Shown here one piece after another: positions 44,449 to 55,555 of a stretch of DNA of 64,000 nucleotides. Origin of the DNA: Coprinellus micaceus. Lineage: Eukaryota; Basidiomycota; Agaricomycetes; Agaricales; Psathyrellaceae. The notes under the pieces are model-generated. The model was not told the DNA's origin, made no database searches, and worked only from the letters and a program-made list of their open reading frames with translations. Positions within the stretch are counted from its first letter, which is position 1, and each line of letters begins with the position of its first letter. Made by a program: the position numbers and the translations under genes. The stretch lies in contig OX596339.1 in the NCBI GenBank assembly GCA_951394405.1, positions 558,001-622,000 on the forward strand, read 5' to 3'.

Positions 44449-47400
44449 ATGGCGACGTCAATATCTCCCCCACCATCCCCTCTCCCCACCGCCCTTCATG
44501 CCTTTATGCAAACCCCATCCACATCCGCTGGCGCGACCCACCCACCCTCCGAGAACGCATACCCCGACGTGAACGCCAAGCCCACAGCCACGAGACGACG
44601 GAGCGCCAGGCTCTCGATACCCGCCCCACTTCCAGCTGCCCCGGAACAGCCAGCACAGGTCAGCGAATGGACTGTGCCGTTTCCGTCTGGACCTTCTTCG
44701 AGTTCCTCTGCACCCCCGGCTCCGATGCCCAATACTAGCGTGACCCCAACGAGAACGCGCACCCGGAAGCGGGCCAGGCCTTCGGAGTCGGGGGAGGTCG
44801 CGAGGAGGGCGGTTGAGGCGCTTGTGACGCCAAGCAGGAGTAGGAAGAGTCGGTCCCCGGTGAGGGATGGGGTTTCGGAGAAGAAGAGGAGGAGGGTGTC
44901 GTTGGGGAGAGGGGGCGTACAGGAGGAGCAGGGGGTGAGTGAGATGGAGGTGGAGGTAGCGCTGCCACCAGTGCCAGCGAGGAGAGCAAGGACGAGGTCG
45001 ACGGCTGGGATTGAGAAGGTGGAGCTTCCTACGGATGCAGCTACCTCCTCGACGTCTGTTGCACCCATTCCTGTCATCCCTACCCCCACACGTCCAAACC
45101 ACCGGAAACGCAAGAGTATGAGCGCCTTGGATGATATCAGGCGTGAGCTTATTATTACCCCTGCTGTTACCCCTGCCCTTGAAGAGGAGGCAATACCACC
45201 ACAGTCGACGAGAAAGAAGTTGAGGAAGAGCGTGGATGTGGATGCGGAGGGAACGGGGAGTGCGCCGACGGTGACGTTTGCTGTTGATGGGAAGGGGAAA
45301 GGGAGGGAAAAGGAGAGAAGTCCGGCGAGGGGGAAGAGGGGTTCGGTGCGTCTACATTCCATCTATGTTTTCGGGGTGAACTAACGGATGGTGGGTACTT
45401 AGAGAGCGACCAAGTCCGCCGTTGCTTCGACGAGCGTTGAAGTTGGTGTCTCCATGCAGGATGTCGAGATGGTTGAAGCTTCTCCCGCTACTGAACCCAT
45501 TCGCAAGCTGGGGAGGAGGAAAAGTATGCGGAAATTGGCACCCATCCTCGCTTCTACGCAGGAATTATCCACTACTGCCATTCCTTCAGAACACACCACT
45601 CCACCACCCCCTTCGAGCCCGACTCCCCACACACCACTCGGCGCTGCTGCAGCTATCCTCGCCTCCACGTCGAACGCAGCTACACTCTCTCCCAGTGCTC
45701 TCACCTCGCCCACCTCTTCACCATCCGCACCTGCAAGGCGGTTTACCCGCTCGAGTTTGGCTATCAATACCCAAGATCCTGCTGTGGCTCTCCCTCATAC
45801 CAGTCCTCTCTCGAGTCCCAGGCAGCTTTCGCCCCTTTCCCCGCCCACGTCGCCGTTGTCGACGACGTCTTCGCTTGACCTTCCGCTCTCGCCCAACCAG
45901 GTTGCGAGTGCCCAGACGCAGGCGAAGGCTCCAGCGAAGCTGGTGGCGGAGGCGGCTGTTGCTGCGTCGAGTCGGGGTGTTAGTGTGGGTGGGAGTGGGA
46001 GTGGAAGGGCGAGTGGGGGGTTGCCGACGAGGAGGATTGCGACGAGGAGTTCGGGGTTGCCGTTGGTTGTGGCGGAGTGGGGTGTTGCGGCGGGGAGTGG
46101 GAGGAGGAGGACGCCGAGTAGTCCGCTTGCGGCTGTGGGGAGTACGGTGCCTGAGTCTCCTGAGAAGGATAAGGCAGAGCCGGAGCAGGGAGTTGCGGTG
46201 GCAGAGGGGAGCGTGAAAGGGAAGGAGAAAGAGAAGGAGGCGGGAGCGGAAGTGAATAGAGGTGGGAAGGGCAAGGGCAAGGTGGGGAGGAAGAGGGGTG
46301 GAGGTGTTCGTGTGAAGGGTCCAGCGAGGAGGTCGAGCCGGTTGAGTGGGGTTGAGTCTCCCCCCTCCGATCTCGCTTCGACATCGACGGCCCCTATGCA
46401 GCCTGCACCCCAGGCTTTGCCTATCCCTATTGCTTCTCCATCGCCGATTCACCACCAGCCCCAACCCCAGTCACATACCCCACCATCCTCCCCTCCTTCC
46501 CCTCCGCCTCTGAGGCTGAGTCTCGCGTCTCTCTCGCCGCCGATGCCCGCCTCCGGGCATAAGCCGCATACGAGGAGTCCGTTGAGTGGCTCGTCTTCTC
46601 ACCAAGGGCAACATTCTGGTGGGACGTCCCCGCTAAAGGAAGGGAGCACTTCTCCTTTGAAAGAGAACGCTTCGCTATCGGGTATCGCGTCTACGTCTTC
46701 CTCTACCAACCAACACAATACCTCCCCCGCCTCGTCTTCGTCCTCATCCGGCCTCAACCTTGGTGGGTCGTCGAATGGGGGAAAGCAATCGACGATGGGT
46801 ATGCAAGGGGGGTCGGTGCAGAGCCATACCCCTCCAGGATCCCCGACGAGGGGCCCGAGTATGGCGATGCAGATGGAGATTGACGCCGTTGATTTTGGGA
46901 CGCCCTTGCCTGGGCCCATGCAGTTTAATTTGCAGATTCAGACGAGCCCGCCTCACCCGTCTCAGCAACAGGGTGGGAGTGGGGCTGGGAAGCAGGTTGA
47001 GAGACCTGGGAGCCCGACGAGTCCCACGGAGAGGAGGGTACCGCTTATGCCTTCGACGTTGTTGGGTGTGGGCGCGGTGCCGATGAGGAGTGAGGGTGAG
47101 GGTGGTGGAGAGAGGGGGGATGCTGGGAAGGGGAAGGAGAGGGAGAGGGAGAGGGGTGGTGTGGAGGAGGTGGAGAGTGGGAGGAGTACGGAGGAGGGTT
47201 CTTCCATGCAGCAGGGTGAATTGGGTGGGATGGCCCAAGTATCTGCTTCGACTATTGGCGTCTCTGCTGACGTTGTTCCACTCCCGAGTTCCGAACCCGC
47301 GTTGGATGAGAATACGCCTCTGCAACCCTTATACCCCGCTCTGATTCAAGTAGAGATTCCGCCTGCGCCTCAGCCTCTCCCACCCCAGACCCAGCTTGAG

Positions 47401-50297
47401 CCAGGACAGCAGCAGTTTGCGGATTCTGCGACTGTGTTTGAGGGGCAGGCTGAGCAGCAGCAGCAGGATGTCAATGTTCAGTATCAGCAGCAGCAGTACG
47501 CTCCTCCGCCACCGCAGCCTTCGTATACCCAGTGGGAGGAACCACCGAGGTTGGATAATGAGAGGAGTCTTTGGAGGTTGGCGTGTAAGGTTCGCGTTTG
47601 GGATCTGTGAGTAGTGATCGTTTTCCTTGCGTGATGTCCTCGTGCTAATTTGAGCGTAGACGACGCCGGTATAGCCTTGAGACCATCCGCTCCTTGGTGA
47701 CGCACGAGGCGCACGAGTACTATGCCAAGAACGGCTTCCCTTCTGGGTACTTCACGTCTTCTTCATCGTCACCTTACGGCCCTGCTGGGCCTTCGTTGCC
47801 CTCTGGCCTGAACGCTGCGGGTCTACGGACACACGCTAGCCAACTGCGTGCGCAGGCGCTGCGAAGGCAGGTGAGTGGCGGGAGTAGTACGAGCAGCGAA
47901 GGTGACCCGACGAGTCCGGTGAACTTTATGGATGAGGAGGTGTATGATTGGGAGATTGCGACGAGTGATGATGAGGAGGGGTTCTTGGTGGAGGAGGATG
48001 AGGATGAGGACGAGGAGGATTATGAGGATCTGTATGATGATGAGGATGAGGGCGAGGGCGAGCAGGTGGAGGGCGGACTTGAGGATGAGGGCGCGGCGCC
48101 CGTGTCTGTGGTGGAGGGTGGAGAGGAGGGTGAGAAGAAGGATGGTGGGGAGGAGGAGAAAGAGGAGGTGAGGGAGACGAGTGTGGAGGTTGAAGGGGAG
48201 ATTGAGGAGGAAAGGTTGAAGAGGAGGAGGAGGAGGTCGTCCCTTCTCCGCCATTTGAGGAAGCCGAGTGGGGAGTTTGACGACGTACGTTCGCCCTCGC
48301 CTGCTGTTCAGGATGACCCGAGTAACAGTGGGGACGCGAAGGAGGGAGAGGAGGAGGATGAAGGCGAGATGGACATTGATATCGATCTTGATATCGAGGA
48401 CCTTGACGAAGCCCTCGAGGACCCCAATTTCAACCTCGAGCTCAGCGCGAGTACGACTGCGAGTCCTACTAGCCCGCAGCAAGTGTCCCCTGCTAGTCCT
48501 TCGCCGATCGGGTCACCAACATCGGGGCCATCCAACGGGGTTTTCACCTCATTCTACGTTCCTCCGGTTCCACAGGCGTTCTCGCCCCAGAGTCTTCCCG
48601 TCGCCATCGCTGATCCGTCTACTTCGGCGTTGAGTGCTGCTCTAGGTACCCCAGTTGAGGCCGCTGCGTCGTCGCCATCGTCGCCTGCGCCCCCTTCGTC
48701 GTTGCTGATGGACGGCACTGTGAGCTCGTCGCCACCGCCTCCGGCTGAGGTTCTTCCCCCTGTGCAGATTCCTCTGCAGACTATTGCTATCCCTATGCAC
48801 ATTCCTACTCCTACTCCTCCCCCCATCATTGACATGCCTCCTCCCAGGCTCAGCTCGGTCCCGGTGTGGGCTTTGAGGAACATGGAGATGTCGGGAGGTA
48901 ACATGGGTAAAGGCACCCCGGTCAACCGGGACCGTGCAACGGAGTGGGGGAATGTATGGTCGATGGACGTCGCCAGGTCTCGATCTGTGTCTGTCATGGC
49001 TGTCGATGGGGGTTTGATCGCGAAGAAGGATGGGGACGACTTCGGGATGAACGTGGATAGGGGAAGTGGGAGTGGGGATAGCGGGAAACCTGTGTTGAGG
49101 TTGGCTTTGCCTGGTGAGGGGGGTGCGTCGAGTTCGGGTCCTGCGGGAACCTCTGCGTCTATGGGCCCATCGGGGAGCAAACTTATGGATGGTACCTTTG
49201 AGCCTTCGAACCAAGCGGATTGGGAGGCGTTCCTCGCGAGCTTGGCCCCTGGTCCTGGCGGCTCCTCGTCGTCGAGTCTTATGGGTGCTCAGCCTATGAT
49301 GCAGCAGGGAATGCCTGATCACCACCAAGCCCCTCCTCCACCGTATTCGTCGCACAACCCCAACCCTCTTCAGCAGTCTCCGCCTCCAACGCCCACCCCA
49401 CCCTCTCCTGCTTCGTCCACGTCGTCGTTGCATGAGAACGCCGCTGCTCTCGGTGGCGGATCGATGACGGTACACTCGCCGGGAACCTCGCAGGCTGGGA
49501 TGTTTGGGATGATGAACGTCAACATGATGTTTGGCATGCCTGGAAGTCAGGGTGGGGGCAACACCTATGCTCAGCAGATTCAACCGCAGCCTCATTCGCA
49601 GTTGCCCATGCAGCCGCAGCAGGGAGTCAACGACGGGAACTTGAACCAGCCTTCCTTTCCCCCCATGGGCTTGACGATGCAGATGCCTCCCCCGACCATG
49701 AACTCGATGGGACCGCAGCATGGATCGTACAATAACTCGGGTATGCAGCAGTCCTTCAACTCGATGCCCTTCAATATGGGCATGGGGCTTGGGATGAACC
49801 CTCAGACCATGAATATGAACGTTCCGCTGAACGTGAATATGGGGATGGGTACAATGAGCATGCCTATGATGCAGATGCCCATGTCAATGCCATTTGCGGG
49901 TTTGCAGCTCGGTCTTACCGTGAGCTTGGCGCCTCACCAGCATTCGGCGCAGCAGCATCACCAACACCAGGCCCAGCAGCAGCAGAATCAGATCCAGTGG
50001 ATGGGTGGGGGGAACGTGAGTCCACAAGGGAGTGGGCCGATGGAATATGATTTGGCGAGTGGGATGGGGATGGGTCCTGGGGGTCCAATGGGAGAGGGGA
50101 TGTTTTCGCTGGTGAATGGGACCCCAACGAATACACCGTTGAATTCGCCGTTGAGCCCGTCGTCGGCGAGTATTCCGTCGTCGATGTTGGGGGTCCTTGG
50201 GGGTCCCGGGCCGTCGTCTCCCGGACCTATGAGCCCGGAGAGTGAGAAGGGCCCAGGGGCGGCGGCGACGAGCGCATTGAGCTACGCATTGGGCTAA
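44449..50297 (+). CDS. Very large low-complexity protein (1,912 residues)
   Basis: Three exons (44449-45345, 45403-47606, 47660-50297) join in frame. The N-terminal 300 residues are Pro/Ser-rich with many basic patches (RTRTRKRARP, KSRSPVR, KKRRR), consistent with nuclear localisation. Residues 300 to about 1030 are Ser/Pro/Gly low complexity. The best-ordered segment spans the second intron: residues about 1010-1060, LWRLACKVRVWDLRRRYSLE continuing to VTHEAHEYYAKNGFPSGYF. An acidic run (EEDEDEDEEDYEDLYDDEDE) and another acidic block follow. The last third is Met/Gln/Pro/Asn-rich, with repeats such as MGMGTMSMPMMQMPMSMP. I do not recognise a domain. Composition suggests a chromatin-associated or transcriptional co-regulator with a prion-like tail, as inference only. 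Confidence 0.8.
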
Positions 50298-50862
50298 GAC
50301 CTCTTCGCTGTTATCTTTCTTCTTTTTGGTTTATGTTTTGTGCTTTCACCTGACTTTTCTTTCGTGCTACCCGTGTATTGACCCGATTTATTTTACTGAT
50401 TTATCACTCTACATCTATTCCTAGATTAACTCACATCTCATCTCAACCTTCCGTTGCTATCTGTCCCTGTAAAACATATCCCCCTTCCGTCTCGCAGTGT
50501 ATTCTTTACTCACTTGGAAGGTAGCATATTATGTACTTGCATGCTATACACGTCTATCGGACAGTCATACTGGGGCACACCCACCGTCAGGCTCCCCTAT
50601 GTTAGATCGGACGGTCCTGATGCAGAACATGGCACGACCGCGGTCGAAGGCATCCCTGCTGACGTTCGACGGAAGTAGAGGACACATTTTCTCATCAACA
50701 TATCATTCTTTCCATTGACACAGATACATCAACTACCGACACAAGGACAGTCTTATGCGCCTACACTGGTGTTACATCATCTCGCCTCAGAAAAAGAGAG
50801 AAAAGTCTGCATAGAAGCAAACACGAAGATCGACAGCGACAAGACTATACCAACCCAACACG
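50298..50862. other. Convergent intergenic region
   Basis: This is 565 nt between two genes that end facing each other. It is T-rich after 50297, as expected for a fungal 3' end. Nothing else seen. Confidence 0.5.
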
Positions 50863-52592
50863 TCAAACATCAGTGCCATTGAACCTCAACGTAACCGCAG
50901 ACAATGTCGTCTTTAACTTGGCATTTCCCCAATGCTTCTGCTTGCCATGGTACTCGCCCCACCACGTTTCACCATAGATCTCGCTCCTCATGGGTCGCGT
51001 CAACGCACTCCTCTTCCTATCCCTCTTCTCCGGGTCCTCCTCGCCCTGGCTCAGAAGTACGTCTGCCCTCGCAAAGGAGGTGGTAAGGAAGAATTCGCCC
51101 TCGTAGGTAGGGTGTAGGGCAGCATCGATCCTACCAAGAGCGGTATCGGCTGTGAGGTCAAGCGTGGAGTTGACAGGAGCGGAAGGGAATGTGAGTTGGA
51201 TCCGAGCGTTCTTGGTAGCAGCGAAAAGACTGAAGTTCCCGGTGTTGTCCTCAGACCAGTCGGCCGCTGTGAGGGTGTTCCTCGAAGTGATTTGGCTGTG
51301 GAATACAGTTGAATGCCGTTGGTAAATGCAGGAAGGAATGGTGTGAACTCACGCGTTGGTGGTAAGCAAGAAGGCAGTGGTAGGCTGGCTCGAGTTCGCG
51401 TTCTCAAGCTCAAGCGAGACGTCGATTCGAGCGTTCTCGGTGCGAAGGAGAATGGAGTTGGATCCCTTGAAATTGCCCTCGATCGCGGCGTTGGAAGTGT
51501 GAACGGTGACGTTTGCGCCCGTGGCGTCCTATATTGACTTAAGGACCTAATATCTCAGAAGCGAGCGAAAAAAATGAGCCTACCAAAGCGTCAACCCGCG
51601 CAAAGGCACTGTTGAGGTGCAAGTCCCCGAACGATACGGCGCCTGGTTCGGTCAAGAGAGCCTGCGAGAAAACGGGCATGTCCGTCACAAGGCTTCCGAT
51701 CTTCAACGGGTCCTCAGACTTGGGAAGCTCGACGGTGACCTGGAAGTTCACGTTGTGGCGGCGCCTGCACTTGTGGGGGCCCCTACGGCGCCATTGGGGA
51801 GTCTGTACCGAAAGGTGGACAGACTGAGATCTTGGGAATGACCAGTGGAGAGTGAAGGGTACTCACAAAGATGCCGACGCCCGTGGCCTCCTCTGCACCA
51901 TCCTGCTTAATCTTGCACACCCGGATGACGTCCAGGAAGTGCTCGTGCCAATTTCCAGAGTCCTCGCGCCCATCCGTGGTTACAGTAACCGTTGTCTTGA
52001 CGTCGGGACTATCGTCCTCAGACTGACGCACAACGACGTGACCATGCGAGAAGCCGCCTCGAGATACGAAGAAGAGTGGCTTGTTTGCGTCGAGGTTGAA
52101 CTCGGCCGAGGAGGTGATAGACTGGGAGTCGCTTTTGATGGCTTGGATCAGTGGCGAGCCCTTGCTGAACGGCTTGTGCACAGGCGCCGGGCGCTTAGGA
52201 CGAGGAGGGATGTAATAACCGTCTTTACCCTCGAATATCGCGGCACCATCTCCATCCTCTTGATCACCCTTCCAATTGGTGCAATGCTCCAAGGTGACTC
52301 CAGAGACAACGGGAAGCTTGTGCGGTTCGTCTTCGGGGAAGAGGCGGGAAAGGTTGGTCTTGCCCCAGCGCTTGTAATGGCGGACGCCGATAAAGGCGAG
52401 GCCTAAGAAGGTGAGGGCGAGGAGGTGGAAGAATCTTCGGCGGCGGCGGCGACGGCAACGGTGTGCTTCTTCGGTTGCGCGCAGGTCTTCCAAGGGGATG
52501 GGGTCAGCATTGGGGTTGGCTTTCGGGGATTCGATGTCGCCGGTGTAGGTCTCGAGGAGAGGCTCCTTTTCCTCGCCAAAGAGACGGACCAT
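50863..52592 (-). CDS. Type II membrane protein with beta-rich extracytoplasmic repeats
   Basis: Four exons: 51867-52592, 51584 to 51802 or 51823, 51353-51528 and 50863-51295. Two acceptors fit exon 2, giving 517 or 524 residues. The start is MVRLFGEEKEPLLETYTGDI. A basic block (RCRRRRRRRF) precedes one hydrophobic helix (FHLLALTFLGLAFIGV, about residues 53-70), giving an N-in, C-out topology. The outer part reads NVNFQVTVELPKSEDPLKIG and contains repeated short strands: SFGDLHLNSAFARVDAL, SILLRTENARIDVSLEL, FSLFAATKNARIQLTF and FFLTTSFARADVLLS. This periodic pattern suggests a stacked beta fold. It resembles an Agaricomycete family of unknown function (from memory, DUF7330-like; unverified). 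Several N-x-S/T sites fit glycosylation. Confidence 0.82.
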
Positions 52593-53984
52593 GATCGACG
52601 GTTGGTTCAAACGAAGTGAAGCTGAAAATTAAGATTTACGGAAATATAGAAGTGAGGTGGAAAGAGAAAGGAAGGAAGGGAAAAGAAAGTTGCTGCGGAG
52701 GGGTAATGGGTGGCGCTTTATGCGGTTTGGGAGGTTCACATAGGGAAGGTGTGGTGATATCAATCAACCAGGCTTCGAATCCTGAGTCCAGAATATGCTG
52801 GGTCCACTGGAGTCACGATACTTTTCTCTGCCGCGAGCGCCGAGGAACGACGCGGCATAGACTTTGATCAGAGCGCTGAAGAGGAGGGTGATTGAATAGC
52901 TGTGGAGAGTGCCTCCGCAGCTTTTCAGGGTGATTGTAGACCATGCTACCCTCGCATCTACGGAGATTACACGCAGGTCCAACGTTATCCATGTCAGGGT
53001 CTTGTAAAGCGCACTAATCCAACCCTCTCCGCAGGACCGCAGTATGGTGAGCGCGGTGAATTATGCGTGCCTCCCGAGGCCGAATGACGCGTTGGGCAAT
53101 GCGGCTACAATCAACTGAGACTCGAGACCTTGAAAGTTGAAAGTACAGCATATGTTGCTCCTGATATTATCAATATTGGAGAGAAAACTTGAACGCAGCT
53201 GGCGAAAAGACTCACGATACCACCCATTCCAATTCGACGGCATCATCGACCCACTGGAGTCCCCGCGGTACCTGGGGGGACTCTAATGGACTCGTGCCCA
53301 TGCATTCCAGACCTGGGGGTTAACGTTCCTGAATCCTGTTGGCTTCCTCGAGCCTGGATACCGTTTTCAACCTGCCTCAGCGACGCGATACTGAGGGCCT
53401 GTAGCATTAGCATTGCACGCGTGAGTCCACGCGTCTTCGAGTGTCCGTGGTAGCCGTCAACATCGCTCCAGGTGCCTGGCTTGGAGGATGGGACCGGCGA
53501 GATGATGGTGGTTGGAACCGTTGGATTGAACGCGGGGGTTGGCGGTGCTCCGCCACTGATCAATCTTGCTCCCGACCATCATGCCCGGCGACGACGAGAC
53601 ACCTCAAGGCGCCCACGGGATCGAACTGGAGCTTTCACTCGCAACGGGTCTGGCCTCTTAATCTCCCAAATGGCTCTAGAACCTTTCTCATTCTCCTTCA
53701 TCGCACTTCAGAGATTCTGACGGTATGGATCGATACCCCAAAGTCACACTTAAACTTGTTGCCATCTCAACCATCGCAGCCAAGGTACTGACGACGGATG
53801 ACAATCTCCTCGTTATTAGGAAATATAAACTCTCTCGAGCTCGTCCAAGTCCTTGACATGGACGGCCTTTGGGCGATATCTCAAGTTTGTCTACTGCTAT
53901 GGCCAAGTCAGATGGGTTCGTGTGGCTTCCGTCGGACCCCAGGAATCTCATGACGAGTGGTTTATAAGCCCTCCAACGTGCTTG
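52593..53984. other. Intergenic, no gene seen
   Basis: This is 1.4 kb upstream of the membrane protein and before the P450 relic. Only short, motif-free frames on both strands. Confidence 0.5.
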
Positions 53985-55085
53985 AGGGGATAATAGTCGT
54001 CATGGGCGCTTCCAATCTAGTTATTGAGTTGTTGGAAAAGCGGGCATCGAACTACTCGTCCGGTATGGAGACCATCTTTTTCAGGCTCTTAATCGCGCTT
54101 CCTCACGTTCAAAGTTAGGGAATGTGAATGAAAAACCAGGCGACGTGTACGATATGGTCAGGCGGTGCGTCCAAATGGTCTACCTCGTGGCGTTCCCTAA
54201 CTAGATGAATTACAGTATCATCAGCCTCCCTTGCGTATGGCCTCCCTGTCCGGCGGAGACGCGAAAAACGCCCAATGGATACGAGGACTGTTATCGGATC
54301 CGTAAGTGCTGAGTCTGACTACCTGTGTATGTTGACTGAAAGGATTTCGACTTCAGGGTACGAAGGTGCTTAGCCTGTCCTTATGTGAGGAAGAGAATAC
54401 AGGACGAGCTAGAAGCTGTCTCGATAGAATGGGACAGATTAGGCGTGTCGAGTTTCGAAGAATGCGTTTTTGGGCTGCCAACCTTCGGACCAGGGCTTCT
54501 CACCACCGCCGTGACGGAGTTCGCAATGCTGGGCGCCTGTCGCTCCAATCGGGATCCCGCATCGCGGCGTCGGACAACGGAGGATGGCACCTACCAAGGG
54601 TGCTTCATTCCGAACGTAGCCTCTGGTGAGCGATGCTCCATATGTTTTCACAGCACCAAAGATGGGGAGCCTTACAAAACGGTCGACGATATAGGTCGAT
54701 GATGTTGAACAACAAAAGGGAGTATGGGGAAGACGCCCTTCAGTTTAACCCAGATAGGTTCATCTACAAACGACGGGAGGAGAGGGGATACGTGTTGAGA
54801 TAAATCCGGATACTAGACATCCAGCCACAATTGCGTTTGGGTTCGGTAGTAGGCGGTGCGTATGCTGGATTGGCCCAATCCCCTCCCTTCAATTTCTGAC
54901 AGATGCCTCACATCCCGCAATCTACCCTGTGGCTTACCAGAGGGGCGAATTGCGTCGGGCCGGACGGGAAGGTTGACAAGAGGTTTGATGCAGGGATTTT
55001 GTGTCGCCCATAGGAACTCAAACGTGAGCCCAAGGCGAAGTCCTGACGAAGCGAGGGAGTTACCTGCAGAGCTGGCCATTGCTGT
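53985..55085 (+). pseudogene. Decayed group B cytochrome P450 (B4)
   Basis: Collinear fragments of a P450 survive without a continuous frame. They are VIELLEKRAS (about 54020-54050), the NEKPGDVYDMVRR-like piece (about 54128-54167), SLAYGLPVRRRR (about 54220-54260), RKRIQDELEAVSIEWDRLG (54385 on) and RRTTEDGTYQGCFIPN (about 54570-54615). LNNKREYGEDALQFNPDRF follows at about 54705-54760. Then come AFGFGSRR (about 54834-54856), PHIPQSTLWLT (about 54907-54940) and FDAGILCRP (about 54980-55005). The N-terminus, the F to I helices and the heme cysteine segment are missing, and several stops interrupt it. It lies 470 nt before intact B5 in the same orientation, so it is probably an old tandem partner. 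Confidence 0.85.
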
Positions 55086-55555
55086 ATGAACAGACCTATT
55101 TCAAGCGCGATTAACCTGCTTAACACACCGCAAATGTGGGGATGATCCGCAGACTGGGCACTCGTAAAAGCACCGAATGGATCCAGACCTCTTCTGCCCC
55201 CCGCATCTCTTTCCTTTGTGATACCCCGACCTGGCTAGCTCTCGATTTCCAGTGTCCGGAGATCTCTTCAGGCAAGGTTACGTCCACTAACTCGGCCCAC
55301 TGACCACGACGTTTCAATGTACGTTCATCCTTCCGCTTCAATCGCAGTCATATCCTGATTCCAATTGTCATCCTGAAATCTCGTAATCCAGTGAAGGCCC
55401 TATCTTGGTCGCTTGTGTGTATGTGTGGGCCCGCAACGCGCCTCATATGTCCCTGAGCATGTCCAGGGTCTGATGCTGGACAAGCCTCACCTCGCGGCAT
55501 TATTCTCCACCGAACCTACTTAAAGGTCGATGGGGGATCTTCTCTGACGGCTATC
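55086..55555. other. B5 upstream region
   Basis: This is 470 nt with no gene. A weak TATA-like CTTAAAGG lies about 35 nt before the B5 ATG. Confidence 0.45.
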
